Origin: Clostridium thermosuccinogenes
GTDB taxonomy: Bacteria; Bacillota; Clostridia; Acetivibrionales; DSM-5807
DNA length: 64,000 bases
Direction of reading: 5' to 3'
NCBI RefSeq assembly: GCF_002896855.1
Contig: NZ_CP021850.1
Location: forward strand, 3,497,665-3,561,664
Shown: in pieces, positions 28,396 to 38,227 of the stretch
Position numbering within the stretch: position 1 is the first letter of the stretch
How the letters are laid out: each line of letters begins with the position of its first letter
Notes under the pieces: generated by a model
Told to the model about the DNA's origin: nothing
What the model saw: only the letters and a program-made list of their open reading frames with translations
Databases searched by the model: none
Position numbers and translations under genes: made by a program

Positions 28396-28396
28396 A

Positions 28397-29914
28397 ATGC
28401 GTTTGTGGAGAAGGCTTAAGCAAATATGGAACAATAGCAGCATCAAGAAAAAGCTGATACTATATTTCATGGCGACTATCATGCTTTTAAGCGCTACCAA
28501 TATATACCCCTATTACAGCATCAGTGTGCTTATGAACAAAATGAGCGGAACTTTTGAGATGAATGTAAAACTGAATAGCCTTCATAAAAGCCTGGAAAAG
28601 CTTGATTATGCCTATGAAAACTACCTGACTACAAAGCACTCCAAAAACCTTAGCGACTACTACAAATATTCCAGCGAGTTGAGGAAAGAAGCAGAGTCCA
28701 TAGAAATGAACTATTCGAGCATTGAAAACATACTTATGATGAAAAATATCAAGAATATGATATCCACCTACCTGGAGGAAATAGATGCTGCAGTAACCGC
28801 CCGAAGAGGAAGGATGGTGGATGAATATCTTTTGCACTACAGGGAAAGCGCCAGGATTCACCAGTATATCAACGAGTATATTCAAAAGCTCAATAATACC
28901 CTGTTTTTGCAAAATACCGACCGTTATATGTCGGTGAAGAGCAGATTTAATATCGTGCATATGCTGAACATAGGTATAATTTGCTCCATCATCGCATTAA
29001 GCATATTATTAATACTGTGGTTTACCTATAGGATCACAAATCCAATATCAGAACTTTCCAAGGCTGCCGATGAGATAACTCACGGGAATTTCAACGTGCC
29101 CAGCGTAAAAGTGGACTCCAATGATGAAATAGGAGTCATGGCAGAAGCCTTTAACCGCATGACAGGCAGCATCAGGCAATATATAAACGAAATCAAGGAG
29201 AAGGCCGAGCTTGAGAGCCGCCTGAAAGAGCAGGAGATGGAAAACCTGATAATGAAAAGCAACCTTAAGGAGGCAGAACTCCATGCCCTACAGGCACAGA
29301 TCAATCCTCACTTTCTGTTCAACACTCTTAATGCCGGAGCCCAGATTGCAATGCTGGAGGGCGCTGACCGTGCCTGTTCCTTTATCGAAAGCGCGGCCGA
29401 GCTTTTCAGGTATAACCTGAGGAATCTGGATAAGCCTGTGACAATTGGAGATGAGATCAGGAATGTTGAAAATTACACGAAATTGCTGAATGAACGTTTT
29501 GGTGACAGAATTGAGTTTTATTTGAGCAAAGACGAAAGCATACTGGGAGTCAAGATACCATGCATGGTACTCCAACCCATTGTGGAAAATGCCTTTATTC
29601 ATGGTATTGGTGATTTAGAGGAAACAGGAAGGATATGGGTAAAAGCCGAAAGGCGCGGGCAAAATGCAGAAATTTCCGTAAGAGATAATGGAAAGGGTAT
29701 GCCCCCCGAAAAGATAAAGGAAATCCTAAATGGAGAGGCACACGATAAAGCAACTGCTGAAAGTGCACATAAAGGGCATACTAATGGTATTGGATTAAAT
29801 AATATTTTGAGCCGCTTAAAGATTTTTTATGGCAATGATAAAGTTTTGAATATTTACAGTGAACCTGGCAAAGGAACGGAAGTTTTACTGCGAATACCTA
29901 TTAATCAGGATTGA
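28397..29914 (+). CDS. YesM-type sensor histidine kinase
   Basis: A 505-residue membrane kinase. Transmembrane helices at about 19-41 and 187-211 enclose an all-helical extracellular domain of about 145 residues. A HAMP linker (212-265) and coiled segment follow, then the His_kinase domain with the phosphorylated histidine H305 in QINPHFLFNTLN. The ATP-binding domain has N-box QPIVENAFIHG and G-box DNGKGMP. The extracellular domain lacks a sugar-binding fold of its own, consistent with sensing through the upstream binding protein. A GGGGAGG site precedes the ATG. The response regulator follows 13 bp after the stop. Confidence 0.93.
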   Translation: MRLWRRLKQIWNNSSIKKKLILYFMATIMLLSATNIYPYYSISVLMNKMSGTFEMNVKLNSLHKSLEKLDYAYENYLTTKHSKNLSDYYKYSSELRKEAESIEMNYSSIENILMMKNIKNMISTYLEEIDAAVTARRGRMVDEYLLHYRESARIHQYINEYIQKLNNTLFLQNTDRYMSVKSRFNIVHMLNIGIICSIIALSILLILWFTYRITNPISELSKAADEITHGNFNVPSVKVDSNDEIGVMAEAFNRMTGSIRQYINEIKEKAELESRLKEQEMENLIMKSNLKEAELHALQAQINPHFLFNTLNAGAQIAMLEGADRACSFIESAAELFRYNLRNLDKPVTIGDEIRNVENYTKLLNERFGDRIEFYLSKDESILGVKIPCMVLQPIVENAFIHGIGDLEETGRIWVKAERRGQNAEISVRDNGKGMPPEKIKEILNGEAHDKATAESAHKGHTNGIGLNNILSRLKIFYGNDKVLNIYSEPGKGTEVLLRIPINQD

Positions 29915-29927
29915 TTGGGGGATAATT

Positions 29928-31538
29928 ATGTATAAGCTGATAATCGCCGATGATGAAAAGATAGTCATTGATTCACTCAAATATATAATAGAAAAAAATT
30001 TCAACAATATAGAAATTATCGCTACCGCCAGATCCGGGCGCGAAGTCATAGAAAAAGTCGATGATGCTGTTCCTGATATCATATTCATGGACATCAGGAT
30101 GCCCGGAATTAATGGTCTTGAAGCCATAAAAGAAATAAAAAGCCGTCATAAGCAGGTTGTCATTATTGTTTTAACAGCCTTTGATCACTTTGACTTCGCG
30201 AAAGAAGCCATCAATCTCGGTGTCATCGAATACCTTTTGAAACCGGTAAACCGGACAAAGGTTGTGGAAGTCATTAACAAGGCCATCGAAATTGTAAAGA
30301 CTGAAAAGGAAAAGCGCAGAATAGAACTTGAATTGAAGGAAAAGATGGAATATATAGTTCCAATATTGGAAAACGGGTTTATTTACTCATTGATTCTCTT
30401 CGATGATAACAGGAATGAACTTCTAAACTACAAACAAATTTTTGAAATTGAGGAAAACGGCGGATATGTGATGACCGTTGAGTTTGGAGATGAGGAAAAG
30501 AATGGAGAGCTGGAGAACAAAATCGGCTACAGCGTGCGCAGCCAGCATTTTTATCCCTTTCTGAAGGATACCATCAATACCTTGCATAAGTGCATAGTAG
30601 GTCCTGTAATGCTGAACCGTGTTGTTGTATTTGTTCCCACCAATTGTGATACGGATGAATTTTCAGCACGCCAGGAAGCATTGTCCATTGCCGAAAGCCT
30701 TTTTCAAAAGCTTTCCAATAAGCTGAAATGCAGCTTTAAAATCGGCATCGGAAGAACCTATGATAATTTCGAACTGCTTCCGTCATCCTACGAAGAGTCG
30801 TTGAAAGCATTGCGCTATCTCCAGAGCAGCGGCGTTATGCACTATATGGATATCCCCTCAAGAAATCCACAGATGTCCCAATATCCGGAGCACAAGGAAA
30901 AAACGCTATTGCAGAAGGTGGCTCTTGGAGATGCTGTTGAGAGCGTGAATGCATTGAATTATATTTTCGATTGGCTGGTAAGCAATTATAGTAATCAGCC
31001 TTTAAAGATTAAAAACAAGCTTTTGGAGATTGTTTTTCTGGTCAACCACATGGCATGGGAATACGGTACTGATCTCGAATCAGACGAAATCGGCTTTCTT
31101 GAGGAAATGCTGTCTATAAATGATCTCACTGAGCTCAAGCTGTGGTGCAGAAATAGAGTGGAGAGCGTTGCCGCACAGATAAATTCCTATCGGGATTACA
31201 AAATTGGAGATCTGACCAGGAAAGCAAAAGAATATATAAAAGCGAATTATTCCAAGCCCATAACTCTGGAAGATATATCCAGGGAAATAAATGTCAGCCC
31301 CCAGTATTTCAGCAAACTATTTAAAGAAGAAACAGGAGAAAACTTCATAGACTATCTCACCGGTATCAGAATCAAAATTGCAAAAGATTTGCTGGAAAAA
31401 AGTGAAATGAGCATTAAGGAAATTTGCTATAATATAGGATACAGCGACCCGAATTATTTCAGCAGGATATTTAAAAAAGTGGTGGGAGTAGCACCCACAG
31501 AGTATAAGGAAAGCTTTTTTAGATCTGAATTAAACTGA
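29928..31538 (+). CDS. YesN-type response regulator with AraC DNA-binding domain
   Basis: A 536-residue regulator. The receiver domain (1-120) has acidic pocket D9/D10, phosphoacceptor D55 in FMDIRMPG and K104 in LLKPVN. A long middle region (130-420) of the type found in YesN proteins follows, then an AraC/XylS double helix-turn-helix (about 430-532) with ISREINVSPQYFSKLFKEETGENF and the second-helix signature IGYSDPNYFSRIFKK. The start at 29928 follows GGGGATAATT; an upstream start at 29859 would overlap the kinase gene. It probably activates the downstream binding-protein and transporter genes; their weak -35 elements fit activator dependence. Confidence 0.94.
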   Translation: MYKLIIADDEKIVIDSLKYIIEKNFNNIEIIATARSGREVIEKVDDAVPDIIFMDIRMPGINGLEAIKEIKSRHKQVVIIVLTAFDHFDFAKEAINLGVIEYLLKPVNRTKVVEVINKAIEIVKTEKEKRRIELELKEKMEYIVPILENGFIYSLILFDDNRNELLNYKQIFEIEENGGYVMTVEFGDEEKNGELENKIGYSVRSQHFYPFLKDTINTLHKCIVGPVMLNRVVVFVPTNCDTDEFSARQEALSIAESLFQKLSNKLKCSFKIGIGRTYDNFELLPSSYEESLKALRYLQSSGVMHYMDIPSRNPQMSQYPEHKEKTLLQKVALGDAVESVNALNYIFDWLVSNYSNQPLKIKNKLLEIVFLVNHMAWEYGTDLESDEIGFLEEMLSINDLTELKLWCRNRVESVAAQINSYRDYKIGDLTRKAKEYIKANYSKPITLEDISREINVSPQYFSKLFKEETGENFIDYLTGIRIKIAKDLLEKSEMSIKEICYNIGYSDPNYFSRIFKKVVGVAPTEYKESFFRSELN

Positions 31539-31557
31539 TATTCGAGGAGATGTTAAT

Positions 31558-32634
31558 GTGTATTGTCTGAGGAGATTGGCAATCATCCTGTTGCTGATGA
31601 TTTTTTTACCGCTTGTGTTGAGCTCATGCAGCAAAACAAAAGAAAACGGACCGGATGGTAATGATCAAAAAGAAAAAAAGATAGTAATAGGCTATTCAAT
31701 GGATACTCTGGTTCATGAGAGATGGCTTCGGGACAGGGACATCTTTATGGCAAGAGCCAATGAGCTTGGTGCAGAAGTGATTTTGCAGGTAGCTAATAGT
31801 GATAGCGCCGAACAGGAGAAACAGGTGCAGTATCTTCTTGATCAGAACATTGATATACTGGTACTTGTGCCTCATGATGCCGATGAAGCCACAGATATGG
31901 TAAAAGCTGCCAAAAACAAAGGAGTAAAGGTCATCTCTTATGACAGGCTTGTAAAGAAAGCAAATGTCGATTTGTATATATCCTTTGATAATGTAAAGGT
32001 GGGAGAGCTTATGGGACAAGCGGCAATAGAGAATTCTCCTACAGGCAATTATCTGATATTGAATGGTTCAAAAAAGGATAACAACTCCTTTATGTTTAAT
32101 AAAGGCTACATGTCAGCTCTGAATTATAGAATTGAAAGCGGCATCATTCAGGTGATAGGCGAAACATGGGTAGATGACTGGATGTATGAGAATGCTTTAT
32201 CCTTTGTTGAAGAAGCTTTGCGCTCCGGAGAGCGAATTGATGCAATAATAGCTGCCAATGATACTTTGGCGGGGGCATCGGTGCAGGCATTGGCTGAGAA
32301 AAGGCTTGCAGGAAAGGTGACCGTGATAGGACATGATGCCGATCTGGACGGATGCCAGAGAGTGGTAGAAGGCACCCAGTATGCAACCGTCTATAAACCC
32401 ATCGATGTAATTGCCAGGACAGCCGCAGAGTTTGCTGTGAAAATGGCAAGAGGAGGGTTGATACAGGCAAATGATACCATAAATGACGGCAAATATGATG
32501 TTCCCTATTACAAAATCGAACCGATTCTTGTCACCAGTGAAAACATGGTTGATGTCATCATCAAGGATCAATTTCACAGGCTTGAAGACGTATATATGAA
32601 TATACCAAAATCCCAATGGCCTAAAATAGATTAG
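31558..32634 (+). CDS. XylF-like sugar-binding lipoprotein
   Basis: A 358-residue lipoprotein with signal sequence and lipobox LSSC (Cys about 24). The type I periplasmic-binding domain contains VISYDRLVKKANVDLYISFDNVKVGELMG, closely resembling D-xylose-binding proteins, and VIGHDADLDGCQRVVEGTQYATVYKP. The GTG start follows GAGGAG. The gene ends at its own terminator, before the transport operon with a second, related binding protein, so it may serve sensing or a separate uptake specificity. Xylose is the closest family match, but ChvE-type relatives in cellulolytic clostridia can bind cello-oligosaccharides, so the ligand is open. Confidence 0.85.
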   Translation: MYCLRRLAIILLLMIFLPLVLSSCSKTKENGPDGNDQKEKKIVIGYSMDTLVHERWLRDRDIFMARANELGAEVILQVANSDSAEQEKQVQYLLDQNIDILVLVPHDADEATDMVKAAKNKGVKVISYDRLVKKANVDLYISFDNVKVGELMGQAAIENSPTGNYLILNGSKKDNNSFMFNKGYMSALNYRIESGIIQVIGETWVDDWMYENALSFVEEALRSGERIDAIIAANDTLAGASVQALAEKRLAGKVTVIGHDADLDGCQRVVEGTQYATVYKPIDVIARTAAEFAVKMARGGLIQANDTINDGKYDVPYYKIEPILVTSENMVDVIIKDQFHRLEDVYMNIPKSQWPKID

Positions 32635-32681
32635 CTTGTCATGCTGCCGGCACAACAGATAAAATAGGATTTTTCAGGGAG

Positions 32682-32712
32682 AAGCTGCCTCAAAAGGCAG
32701 CTTTTGCTTTAC
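32682..32712 (+). terminator. Terminator/attenuator between the two binding-protein genes
   Basis: AAGCTGCCT (32682-32690) pairs with AGGCAGCTT (32695-32703) around a 4-nt loop, then TTTGCTTT. It separates the sensory operon from the transport operon. Confidence 0.8.
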
Positions 32713-32815
32713 CTTACCTTTTTTAATGTTAAAAATCTCGTGGTCACTTCTCTCAAAATTCACACAGATAAATAATATGCAGATTGGCGTTAACTATGTC
32801 CAGACGGTGCGGTGT

Positions 32816-32821
32816 TATAAT
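32816..32821 (+). promoter_or_regulatory. Candidate -10 element of the transport operon
   Basis: A perfect TATAAT lies 42 bp upstream of the second binding-protein start, without a recognisable -35 hexamer at 16-18 bp. That is the pattern of a promoter needing an activator such as the YesN-type regulator encoded upstream. Confidence 0.4.
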
Positions 32822-32863
32822 GAACTCAACAAAGGCGAAGACGCCAAAAAAGGAGGATTTCTA

Positions 32864-33988
32864 ATGAAGCGTTACTTGAAATTTGTGACATTTATCGTTT
32901 CAGCAGTTATGCTTGCAGCAATGTTTGCCGGGTGTTCAGCAGGCAATTCAGGCAATAGCAACTCCAAAGGCAAGGTTGATATCGGCATAGTTCTGCCGAC
33001 AAAAGATGAACCAAGATGGGTTCAGGATGAACAAAGATTCAAGGAAGCACTGAAAGACACTGATTACTCCGTGGAAATACTGTTCAGCCAGGGTACATCG
33101 GCTAAAGAAAAGGAAAACGTGGATGCCTTGATTGCAAAAGGCATAAAAGTATTGATCATTTGTCCTCAAGATGGTGATGCCGCAGCTGCAGCTGTAGAAG
33201 CAGCTAAAAAGGAAGGTATCAAGGTAATATCCTATGACAGGTTGATTACAAACACTGATGCAATTGACTATTATGTGACTTTTGACAGTATAGCTGTAGG
33301 TAAGGCGCAAGCTCAATACCTGGTTGACAATGCAGAAGGCAGCGGAAATCCGCTCTACCTGTATGCCGGCGGTGCTTTTGACAATAACGCATTCCTCTTC
33401 TTTGAAGGTGCCTGGAGCGTATTGCAGCCGAAGATTGCTGATGGTACTTTCGTTATTAAAAACTCCAGCGAGGCGGTTGCTTTACAGGATAAGGCCACTT
33501 TGACCAGAGAAGAAATGAGCAAGATCATCGGCCAGGTAACAACAAACTGGGATTTCAATGAAGCAAAGAACAAGGCTGAAGCTCATTTGACTTCTGCTTC
33601 AGCTGCTGATAAAGGCGATGTATTCATACTCGCTCCCAATGATGGTACTGCTCGTGCAATAGCAGATGCATTCAAGGCAGACTCTGCAGTAAAGAGCTAT
33701 GTGATAACCGGTCAGGATGCTGAAAAAGCTTCCATTCAATACATCATTGATGGCAAACAGTCAATGACCGTATTCAAAGATGTACGTACCCTTGTTAAAG
33801 ATTCAATATCCATGGCAATTGCTCTGTTAAAGGGTACCACACCTGAAACCACCGGTTCATACAACAACGGAAAGATTGATGTTAAGGCAAAACAGACTGA
33901 GGTTATTGTTGTAGACAGCAAAAATGTTAAATCCGCATTGATTGATTCAGGTTACTATTCAGCATCTGATTTCACAGGTTTAAAGTAA
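32864..33988 (+). CDS. ChvE-like multiple-sugar-binding lipoprotein
   Basis: A 375-residue lipoprotein. The chosen ATG follows a perfect AGGAGG; the longer open frame from 32726 has none. Signal sequence with lipobox ending MFAGC (Cys about 24), then a Gly/Ser/Asn-rich linker and a type I binding domain of the ChvE/XylF group: IGIVLPTKDEPRWVQDEQRF, VISYDRLITNTDAIDYYVTFD and VITGQDAEKASIQYIIDGKQSMTVFK. It is the extracellular capture component for the ATPase and permease that follow. A perfect 14-bp hairpin lies between it and the ATPase gene, a usual device for keeping binding-protein mRNA abundant. The substrate may be xylose, glucose, galactose or cellodextrins. Confidence 0.88.
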   Translation: MKRYLKFVTFIVSAVMLAAMFAGCSAGNSGNSNSKGKVDIGIVLPTKDEPRWVQDEQRFKEALKDTDYSVEILFSQGTSAKEKENVDALIAKGIKVLIICPQDGDAAAAAVEAAKKEGIKVISYDRLITNTDAIDYYVTFDSIAVGKAQAQYLVDNAEGSGNPLYLYAGGAFDNNAFLFFEGAWSVLQPKIADGTFVIKNSSEAVALQDKATLTREEMSKIIGQVTTNWDFNEAKNKAEAHLTSASAADKGDVFILAPNDGTARAIADAFKADSAVKSYVITGQDAEKASIQYIIDGKQSMTVFKDVRTLVKDSISMAIALLKGTTPETTGSYNNGKIDVKAKQTEVIVVDSKNVKSALIDSGYYSASDFTGLK

Positions 33989-34006
33989 TAGCAAATAATT
34001 AGTACA

Positions 34007-34044
34007 GGCAGAATAGTGATAGCAGCAGCCATCACTATTCTGCC
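34007..34044 (+). promoter_or_regulatory. 14-bp perfect intercistronic hairpin
   Basis: GGCAGAATAGTGAT (34007-34020) and ATCACTATTCTGCC (34031-34044) form a perfect 14-bp stem with a 10-nt loop, between the binding-protein stop and the ATPase start. No T-run follows. It probably blocks 3' decay or partly terminates, giving more binding protein than ATPase. Confidence 0.7.
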
Positions 34045-34075
34045 GTTCTAAGGTTTGCTTATCAAAGGAGCGTTA

Positions 34076-35602
34076 ATGATTATGGTCGAACACATACTGG
34101 AAATGAGAAACATTACCAAAGAGTTTCCCGGAGTGAAGGCTTTAAACAACGTGAATTTCAAGGTTAAAAGAGGAGAAATTCACTGCCTCGTAGGTGAAAA
34201 TGGCGCAGGAAAATCAACACTGATGAAGGTTTTAAGCGGTGTTTATTCTCATGGGGAATACACTGGTGATGTTATTTTCAATGGTGAAGTTCAGAAATTC
34301 ACAAGCGTCAGGGACAGTGAGAAGGCTGGTATTGCGATCATATATCAGGAATTGGCGCTTGTTCCGGAAATGACGGTATATGAGAACATATTTTTGGGGC
34401 ATGAAATAAGAAGGGGCGCTGCCATCGACTGGAATGAGACCATATTGCAAGCCGGAGAAATGTTAAAAAGAGTAAAGCTTAATGTTAATCCTGCAGTAAA
34501 AATAAAAGACCTGGGTGTAGGAAAGCAGCAACTGGTTGAAATTGCAAAGGCTTTGAGTAAGGATGTAAAGCTGCTTATTCTGGACGAACCCACAGCAGCT
34601 TTGAACGAAGATGACAGTGAAAACCTTCTAAAACTGTTAAAAGAACTGAAAGCACAAGGTATAACTTCAATCATGATTTCCCATAAGCTTAAGGAAGTTA
34701 TAGCTATCGCCGATACCGTAACTGTTTTGAGGGACGGTCAGACGATTTGCTCCCTGGATGCTAAAAAAGGGGAAATCACTGAAAATGTAATTATAAAAAA
34801 TATGGTCGGCCGCGAGATTGATAATATCTATCCAAAGCGGAATTTCAAACCATCGAATGAAACAGTTTTCGAGCTTAAGAATTGGAGTGCATATGATCCC
34901 GGACTCGGGAGAGAAATACTTAAAGATATAAACTTGAATGTGAAAAAGGGAGAAATTGTCGGAATAGCCGGATTAATGGGTGCCGGACGAACTGAACTCG
35001 CCCAGAGCATTTTCGGTAATGCGGCAGAGTATCAGCTAAAGGGCGATCTGATAATAAAGGGACAAAAAAAGGTTTTCAAACATCCTGACGATGCTATCCG
35101 CGCAGGAATTGCCTATGTTACGGAAGATAGGAAAGGCAACGGTCTGATATTGATTGATGATATCAAGCAGAACATTACATTGGCTAATTTAAAATCCATA
35201 TCAAAAAATGGTGTAATAAATCAGAATGAAGAAATAAAAGTCGCAAATGAATATAAAGCATCACTTAATATTAAAGCACCCGGTATCGAGCAAAAGGTTG
35301 GCAATTTAAGCGGTGGAAACCAGCAGAAGGTTTCTCTGGGTAAATGGTTGTTTGCCAGACCTGATATTCTCATACTGGATGAGCCTACACGTGGTATAGA
35401 TGTAGGCGCCAAGTATGAAATATATACGATAATGAATGAGCTGGTAAGACAGGGTATGAGCATCATAATGATATCCTCCGAACTTCCTGAAGTCTTAGGT
35501 ATGAGCGACAGGATATACGTGGTTTCGGAGGGTAGGATTACCGGTGAATTATCAATAGAGGAAGCCACTCAGGAAAGAATCATGGAGCTGGCAACAAATT
35601 AG
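34076..35602 (+). CDS. Sugar ABC transporter ATPase with two nucleotide-binding domains (GguA/XylG/MglA type)
   Basis: A 508-residue tandem ATPase energising sugar import. First domain: Walker [10 protein letters not shown] near residues 41-49, signature LGVGKQQ, Walker [12 protein letters not shown]. Second domain: degenerate Walker [10 protein letters not shown] near 305, signature LSGGNQQ, Walker [13 protein letters not shown]. The degenerate second site and fused architecture mark the CUT2 family of ribose/xylose/galactose importers. The start follows AAAGGAG; two in-frame starts upstream or downstream are less well placed. The stop overlaps the permease ribosome site. Confidence 0.94.
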   Translation: MIMVEHILEMRNITKEFPGVKALNNVNFKVKRGEIHCLVGENGAGKSTLMKVLSGVYSHGEYTGDVIFNGEVQKFTSVRDSEKAGIAIIYQELALVPEMTVYENIFLGHEIRRGAAIDWNETILQAGEMLKRVKLNVNPAVKIKDLGVGKQQLVEIAKALSKDVKLLILDEPTAALNEDDSENLLKLLKELKAQGITSIMISHKLKEVIAIADTVTVLRDGQTICSLDAKKGEITENVIIKNMVGREIDNIYPKRNFKPSNETVFELKNWSAYDPGLGREILKDINLNVKKGEIVGIAGLMGAGRTELAQSIFGNAAEYQLKGDLIIKGQKKVFKHPDDAIRAGIAYVTEDRKGNGLILIDDIKQNITLANLKSISKNGVINQNEEIKVANEYKASLNIKAPGIEQKVGNLSGGNQQKVSLGKWLFARPDILILDEPTRGIDVGAKYEIYTIMNELVRQGMSIIMISSELPEVLGMSDRIYVVSEGRITGELSIEEATQERIMELATN

Positions 35603-35613
35603 GAGGAATGGTC

Positions 35614-36789
35614 ATGAAATTTGTCAAAGAATCACGAACTCTGATTAAGCAAAACATACGCGATTATGGAATGTATATCGCCCTGTTTTTGATAATGTTG
35701 ACATTCACTATTACAACTGACGGATTGTTTATTTCCTCAAGAAATATAAGCAATTTGATTAATCAGACGGGATATATCGCCGTGCTGGCTGTCGGTATGA
35801 CTCTGGTCATAGTCATCAGACATATTGACCTTTCAGTTGGTTTTGTTGCCGGTTTTCTAGGGGCAATAGCAGCTATTATGCTCACAAAGATGGGGTTGTC
35901 GGTAATAATAACCATTCCCGTAATCCTGCTGCTGGGAATCCTGATTGGCCTTGTTAATGGATTTCTGGTTGCAAAATTGGAGATACCGTCCTTTGTGGCG
36001 TCTCTCGCCGGGATGCTGGTTTTTAGAGGAGCGCTTCTCCTTGTGACTGAAGGAACAGGAACTATTATCATCAATAATGAATTTTTCAATGCTATAGGAA
36101 ATGGCTTTATACCCGATATTGCCAACGTTGGAAACTTCCATCTGCTTACGCTCATTCTTGGAACGCTGGCTATCGCACTTTATGTATGGAGTGAAGCCAG
36201 AACCAGGGCAAACAAGAAAAAGTACAATTTTGAAGTGACTTCCCTCGGCATGTTTATACTCAAAATAAGCTTTGTGTCAGCCTTAATCGCCTGTGTGACT
36301 TGGATACTTGCCGGCTACAACGGCCTTTCATGGACTGTGGTGGTAGTGTTGATCGTAGTGGCTCTATATCATTTCATAAGCACCAAGACGGTTTTGGGAA
36401 GGCATATTTATGCGGTGGGTGGAAATCCTGAAGCAGCAAAATTAAGTGGTATTAATGTAAAGAAAATAACATTCATAGTATTTGGATCTATGAGCATGCT
36501 TGCTGCGCTGTCAGGCATATTATACACTTCTCGCCTTCAGTCAGCAACCACTACAGCAGGAACCTTGTTTGAGCTTGATGCTATTGCAGCCGCCTATGTC
36601 GGAGGAGTATCCGCAGCCGGTGGAGTTGGTAAGGTAACCGGCTCCATTATCGGGGCATTGGTTATGGCTTCATTGACCAGCGGTATGAACCTTATGGGTG
36701 TGGGAATCTCATATCAGTATATAATTAGGGGAGCTGTCCTCGCTGCTGCCGTAATCTTTGACGTTGCAACCCGCAAAAGAAGAAAATAA
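35614..36789 (+). CDS. Sugar ABC transporter permease (GguB/XylH type)
   Basis: A 391-residue membrane protein with about ten hydrophobic helices and the CUT2 permease core (VLAVGMTLVIVIRHIDLSVG; AVGGNPEAAKLSGINVKK; AAAYVGGVSAAGGVGKVTGS). An extended middle loop (about 185-230) with a charged cluster EARTRANKKK is typical of the XylH/GguB subgroup rather than RbsC. The ATG at 35614 is seven bases after AGGAGG; the ATG at 35608 is too close to it. It ends the transport operon, followed by a terminator 150 bp downstream. Confidence 0.92.
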   Translation: MKFVKESRTLIKQNIRDYGMYIALFLIMLTFTITTDGLFISSRNISNLINQTGYIAVLAVGMTLVIVIRHIDLSVGFVAGFLGAIAAIMLTKMGLSVIITIPVILLLGILIGLVNGFLVAKLEIPSFVASLAGMLVFRGALLLVTEGTGTIIINNEFFNAIGNGFIPDIANVGNFHLLTLILGTLAIALYVWSEARTRANKKKYNFEVTSLGMFILKISFVSALIACVTWILAGYNGLSWTVVVVLIVVALYHFISTKTVLGRHIYAVGGNPEAAKLSGINVKKITFIVFGSMSMLAALSGILYTSRLQSATTTAGTLFELDAIAAAYVGGVSAAGGVGKVTGSIIGALVMASLTSGMNLMGVGISYQYIIRGAVLAAAVIFDVATRKRRK

Positions 36790-36940
36790 TGCGAAAAGCA
36801 TGAAAAAAGAGTGTGCAAAGAGTGCGCGCAGAGATGTAAGAATATCGGATATAATGGTGACAATATACTGCAACCTACGGTGTGATATAACGAGCTAACG
36901 AATAACGAGCTAATGAAATATTTTGAAAAGCAGACTAATT

Positions 36941-36982
36941 AAAAAGCAGCTTATTATCCTTAACGGATAAAAGCTGCTTTTT
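36941..36982. terminator. Bidirectional terminator between permease and flavodiiron gene
   Basis: AAAAAGCAGCTT (36941-36952) pairs with AAGCTGCTTTTT (36971-36982), and the inner TTATCC/GGATAA pair extends the stem. A- and T-runs on both sides allow use in both directions by the converging genes. Confidence 0.88.
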
Positions 36983-37042
36983 GGTTGTTATAGAACTTAC
37001 CGGAGTATTTTATTCAGTTAATTTCAAGGTCATTATCGCTGC

Positions 37043-38227
37043 CTATGCGTTCATGGCCTTTGCAAATTTGTCTCCCATCTCAACAAACATCTTAAGCTCA
37101 TCCTCCGTAGGACGATACTTGATTTGGAGAGGCTCATGCAGAATCTTCAATCCTGCTTCCTCCAGGGATTTGCTTATTATCTTTGGCGCTTCCCCGCTCC
37201 ATCCATAGCTTCCAAAAGCAGCGCCTACCTTGTTCTTAAATCTATGGCCTTTTATTTCATCCAGGAGCGCGGAAATTGACCGTAAAACCGTGTTATTTAC
37301 AGTGCAGCTGCCTATTATTACTCCCTTAGCCTTGAATATTTCGGTAAGCACATCACTCTGATCCGATACTGAATTGTTATACAGCTTGTATTTGATACCG
37401 TTTTTAGCCAAACCTTCCCCTATCGCTTCGGCCATCATCTTGGTAGCGTTATACATTGTGTCATATATAATGACAACAGTTCCTTCATTGTAATCCTGAG
37501 ACCATTCATAATACTTGTCTATTATTTGAACAGGATTCTCTCTCCATATGACCCCGTGGCTCGGAGCAATCATATCTATCGGAAGATTTAAGGCTCTTAT
37601 CTCCTCTATCTTCTTCTTAATCAAAGGACTGTACGGAGTAAGGATATTGGCGTAATACTTGATTGCCTCCTGATACAGTTCGCAGGTATCGATTTCATCA
37701 TTGAAAAGGGATGCCGGAGAATAATGCTGTCCAAAAGCATCATTTGAAAGCACCAGGTTTGCTCCCTTTACATATGTAAGCATGCTGTCCGGCCAGTGTA
37801 TCATCTGCATCTCAACAAAGACCAGCTCATACTTTCCGGTTTTTAAGGTATCACCGGTTTTTACAACATTGAAATTCCAATCCTTATGGAATTGCCTCCT
37901 GATTGCATCAGCTCCATTTTTAGTGCAATATATGGGAATATCCGGCCTCTTAGACATCAGATATCCAAGGCTGCCGCCATGGTCAGGCTCAGAATGATTT
38001 ATAATAATTGCATCTATATTGTCTATGCCGACTTCCTTTTCCAGCTTGTCCACAAATTCCTCTTGATAGGGGTCCCAAACTGTGTCAACCAGGACCACCT
38101 TTTCATCTTTAATGAGGTATGCATTATAAGTAGAGCCTCTATGGGTAGACAACTCATGTCCGTGGAACTGCCTTAGTTCCCAATCTTTTATTCCTACCCA
38201 GTAAATATCGTTTTTTACCTCAATCAT
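37043..38227 (-). CDS. fprA: A-type flavoprotein (flavodiiron protein, FprA-like)
   Basis: A 394-residue enzyme reducing O2 to water and/or nitric oxide to N2O, protecting anaerobes. The N-terminal metallo-beta-lactamase domain (1-250) has the diiron ligand pattern H-x-E-x-D-H in HSEPDHGG near residue 80, with a later DAFGQHYSP and APSHGVIW. The C-terminal flavodoxin domain (about 252-394) binds FMN (IIYDTMYNATKMMAEAIG; FGSYGWSGEA). No rubredoxin domain is fused, so a separate electron donor is needed. The ATG at 38227 is preferred, nine bases beyond GGAGG. A possible promoter is AATCAA...AGAATA at 38337-38365 (TTGATT and TATTCT on the minus strand, 17-bp spacing). Confidence 0.94.
   Translation of the reverse strand: MIEVKNDIYWVGIKDWELRQFHGHELSTHRGSTYNAYLIKDEKVVLVDTVWDPYQEEFVDKLEKEVGIDNIDAIIINHSEPDHGGSLGYLMSKRPDIPIYCTKNGADAIRRQFHKDWNFNVVKTGDTLKTGKYELVFVEMQMIHWPDSMLTYVKGANLVLSNDAFGQHYSPASLFNDEIDTCELYQEAIKYYANILTPYSPLIKKKIEEIRALNLPIDMIAPSHGVIWRENPVQIIDKYYEWSQDYNEGTVVIIYDTMYNATKMMAEAIGEGLAKNGIKYKLYNNSVSDQSDVLTEIFKAKGVIIGSCTVNNTVLRSISALLDEIKGHRFKNKVGAAFGSYGWSGEAPKIISKSLEEAGLKILHEPLQIKYRPTEDELKMFVEMGDKFAKAMNA

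Noticed and set aside
34007-34044. A Rho-independent terminator between binding protein and ATPase
   Set aside because: The stem is perfect but there is no T-run after it, so I list it as a processing or stabilising hairpin instead.
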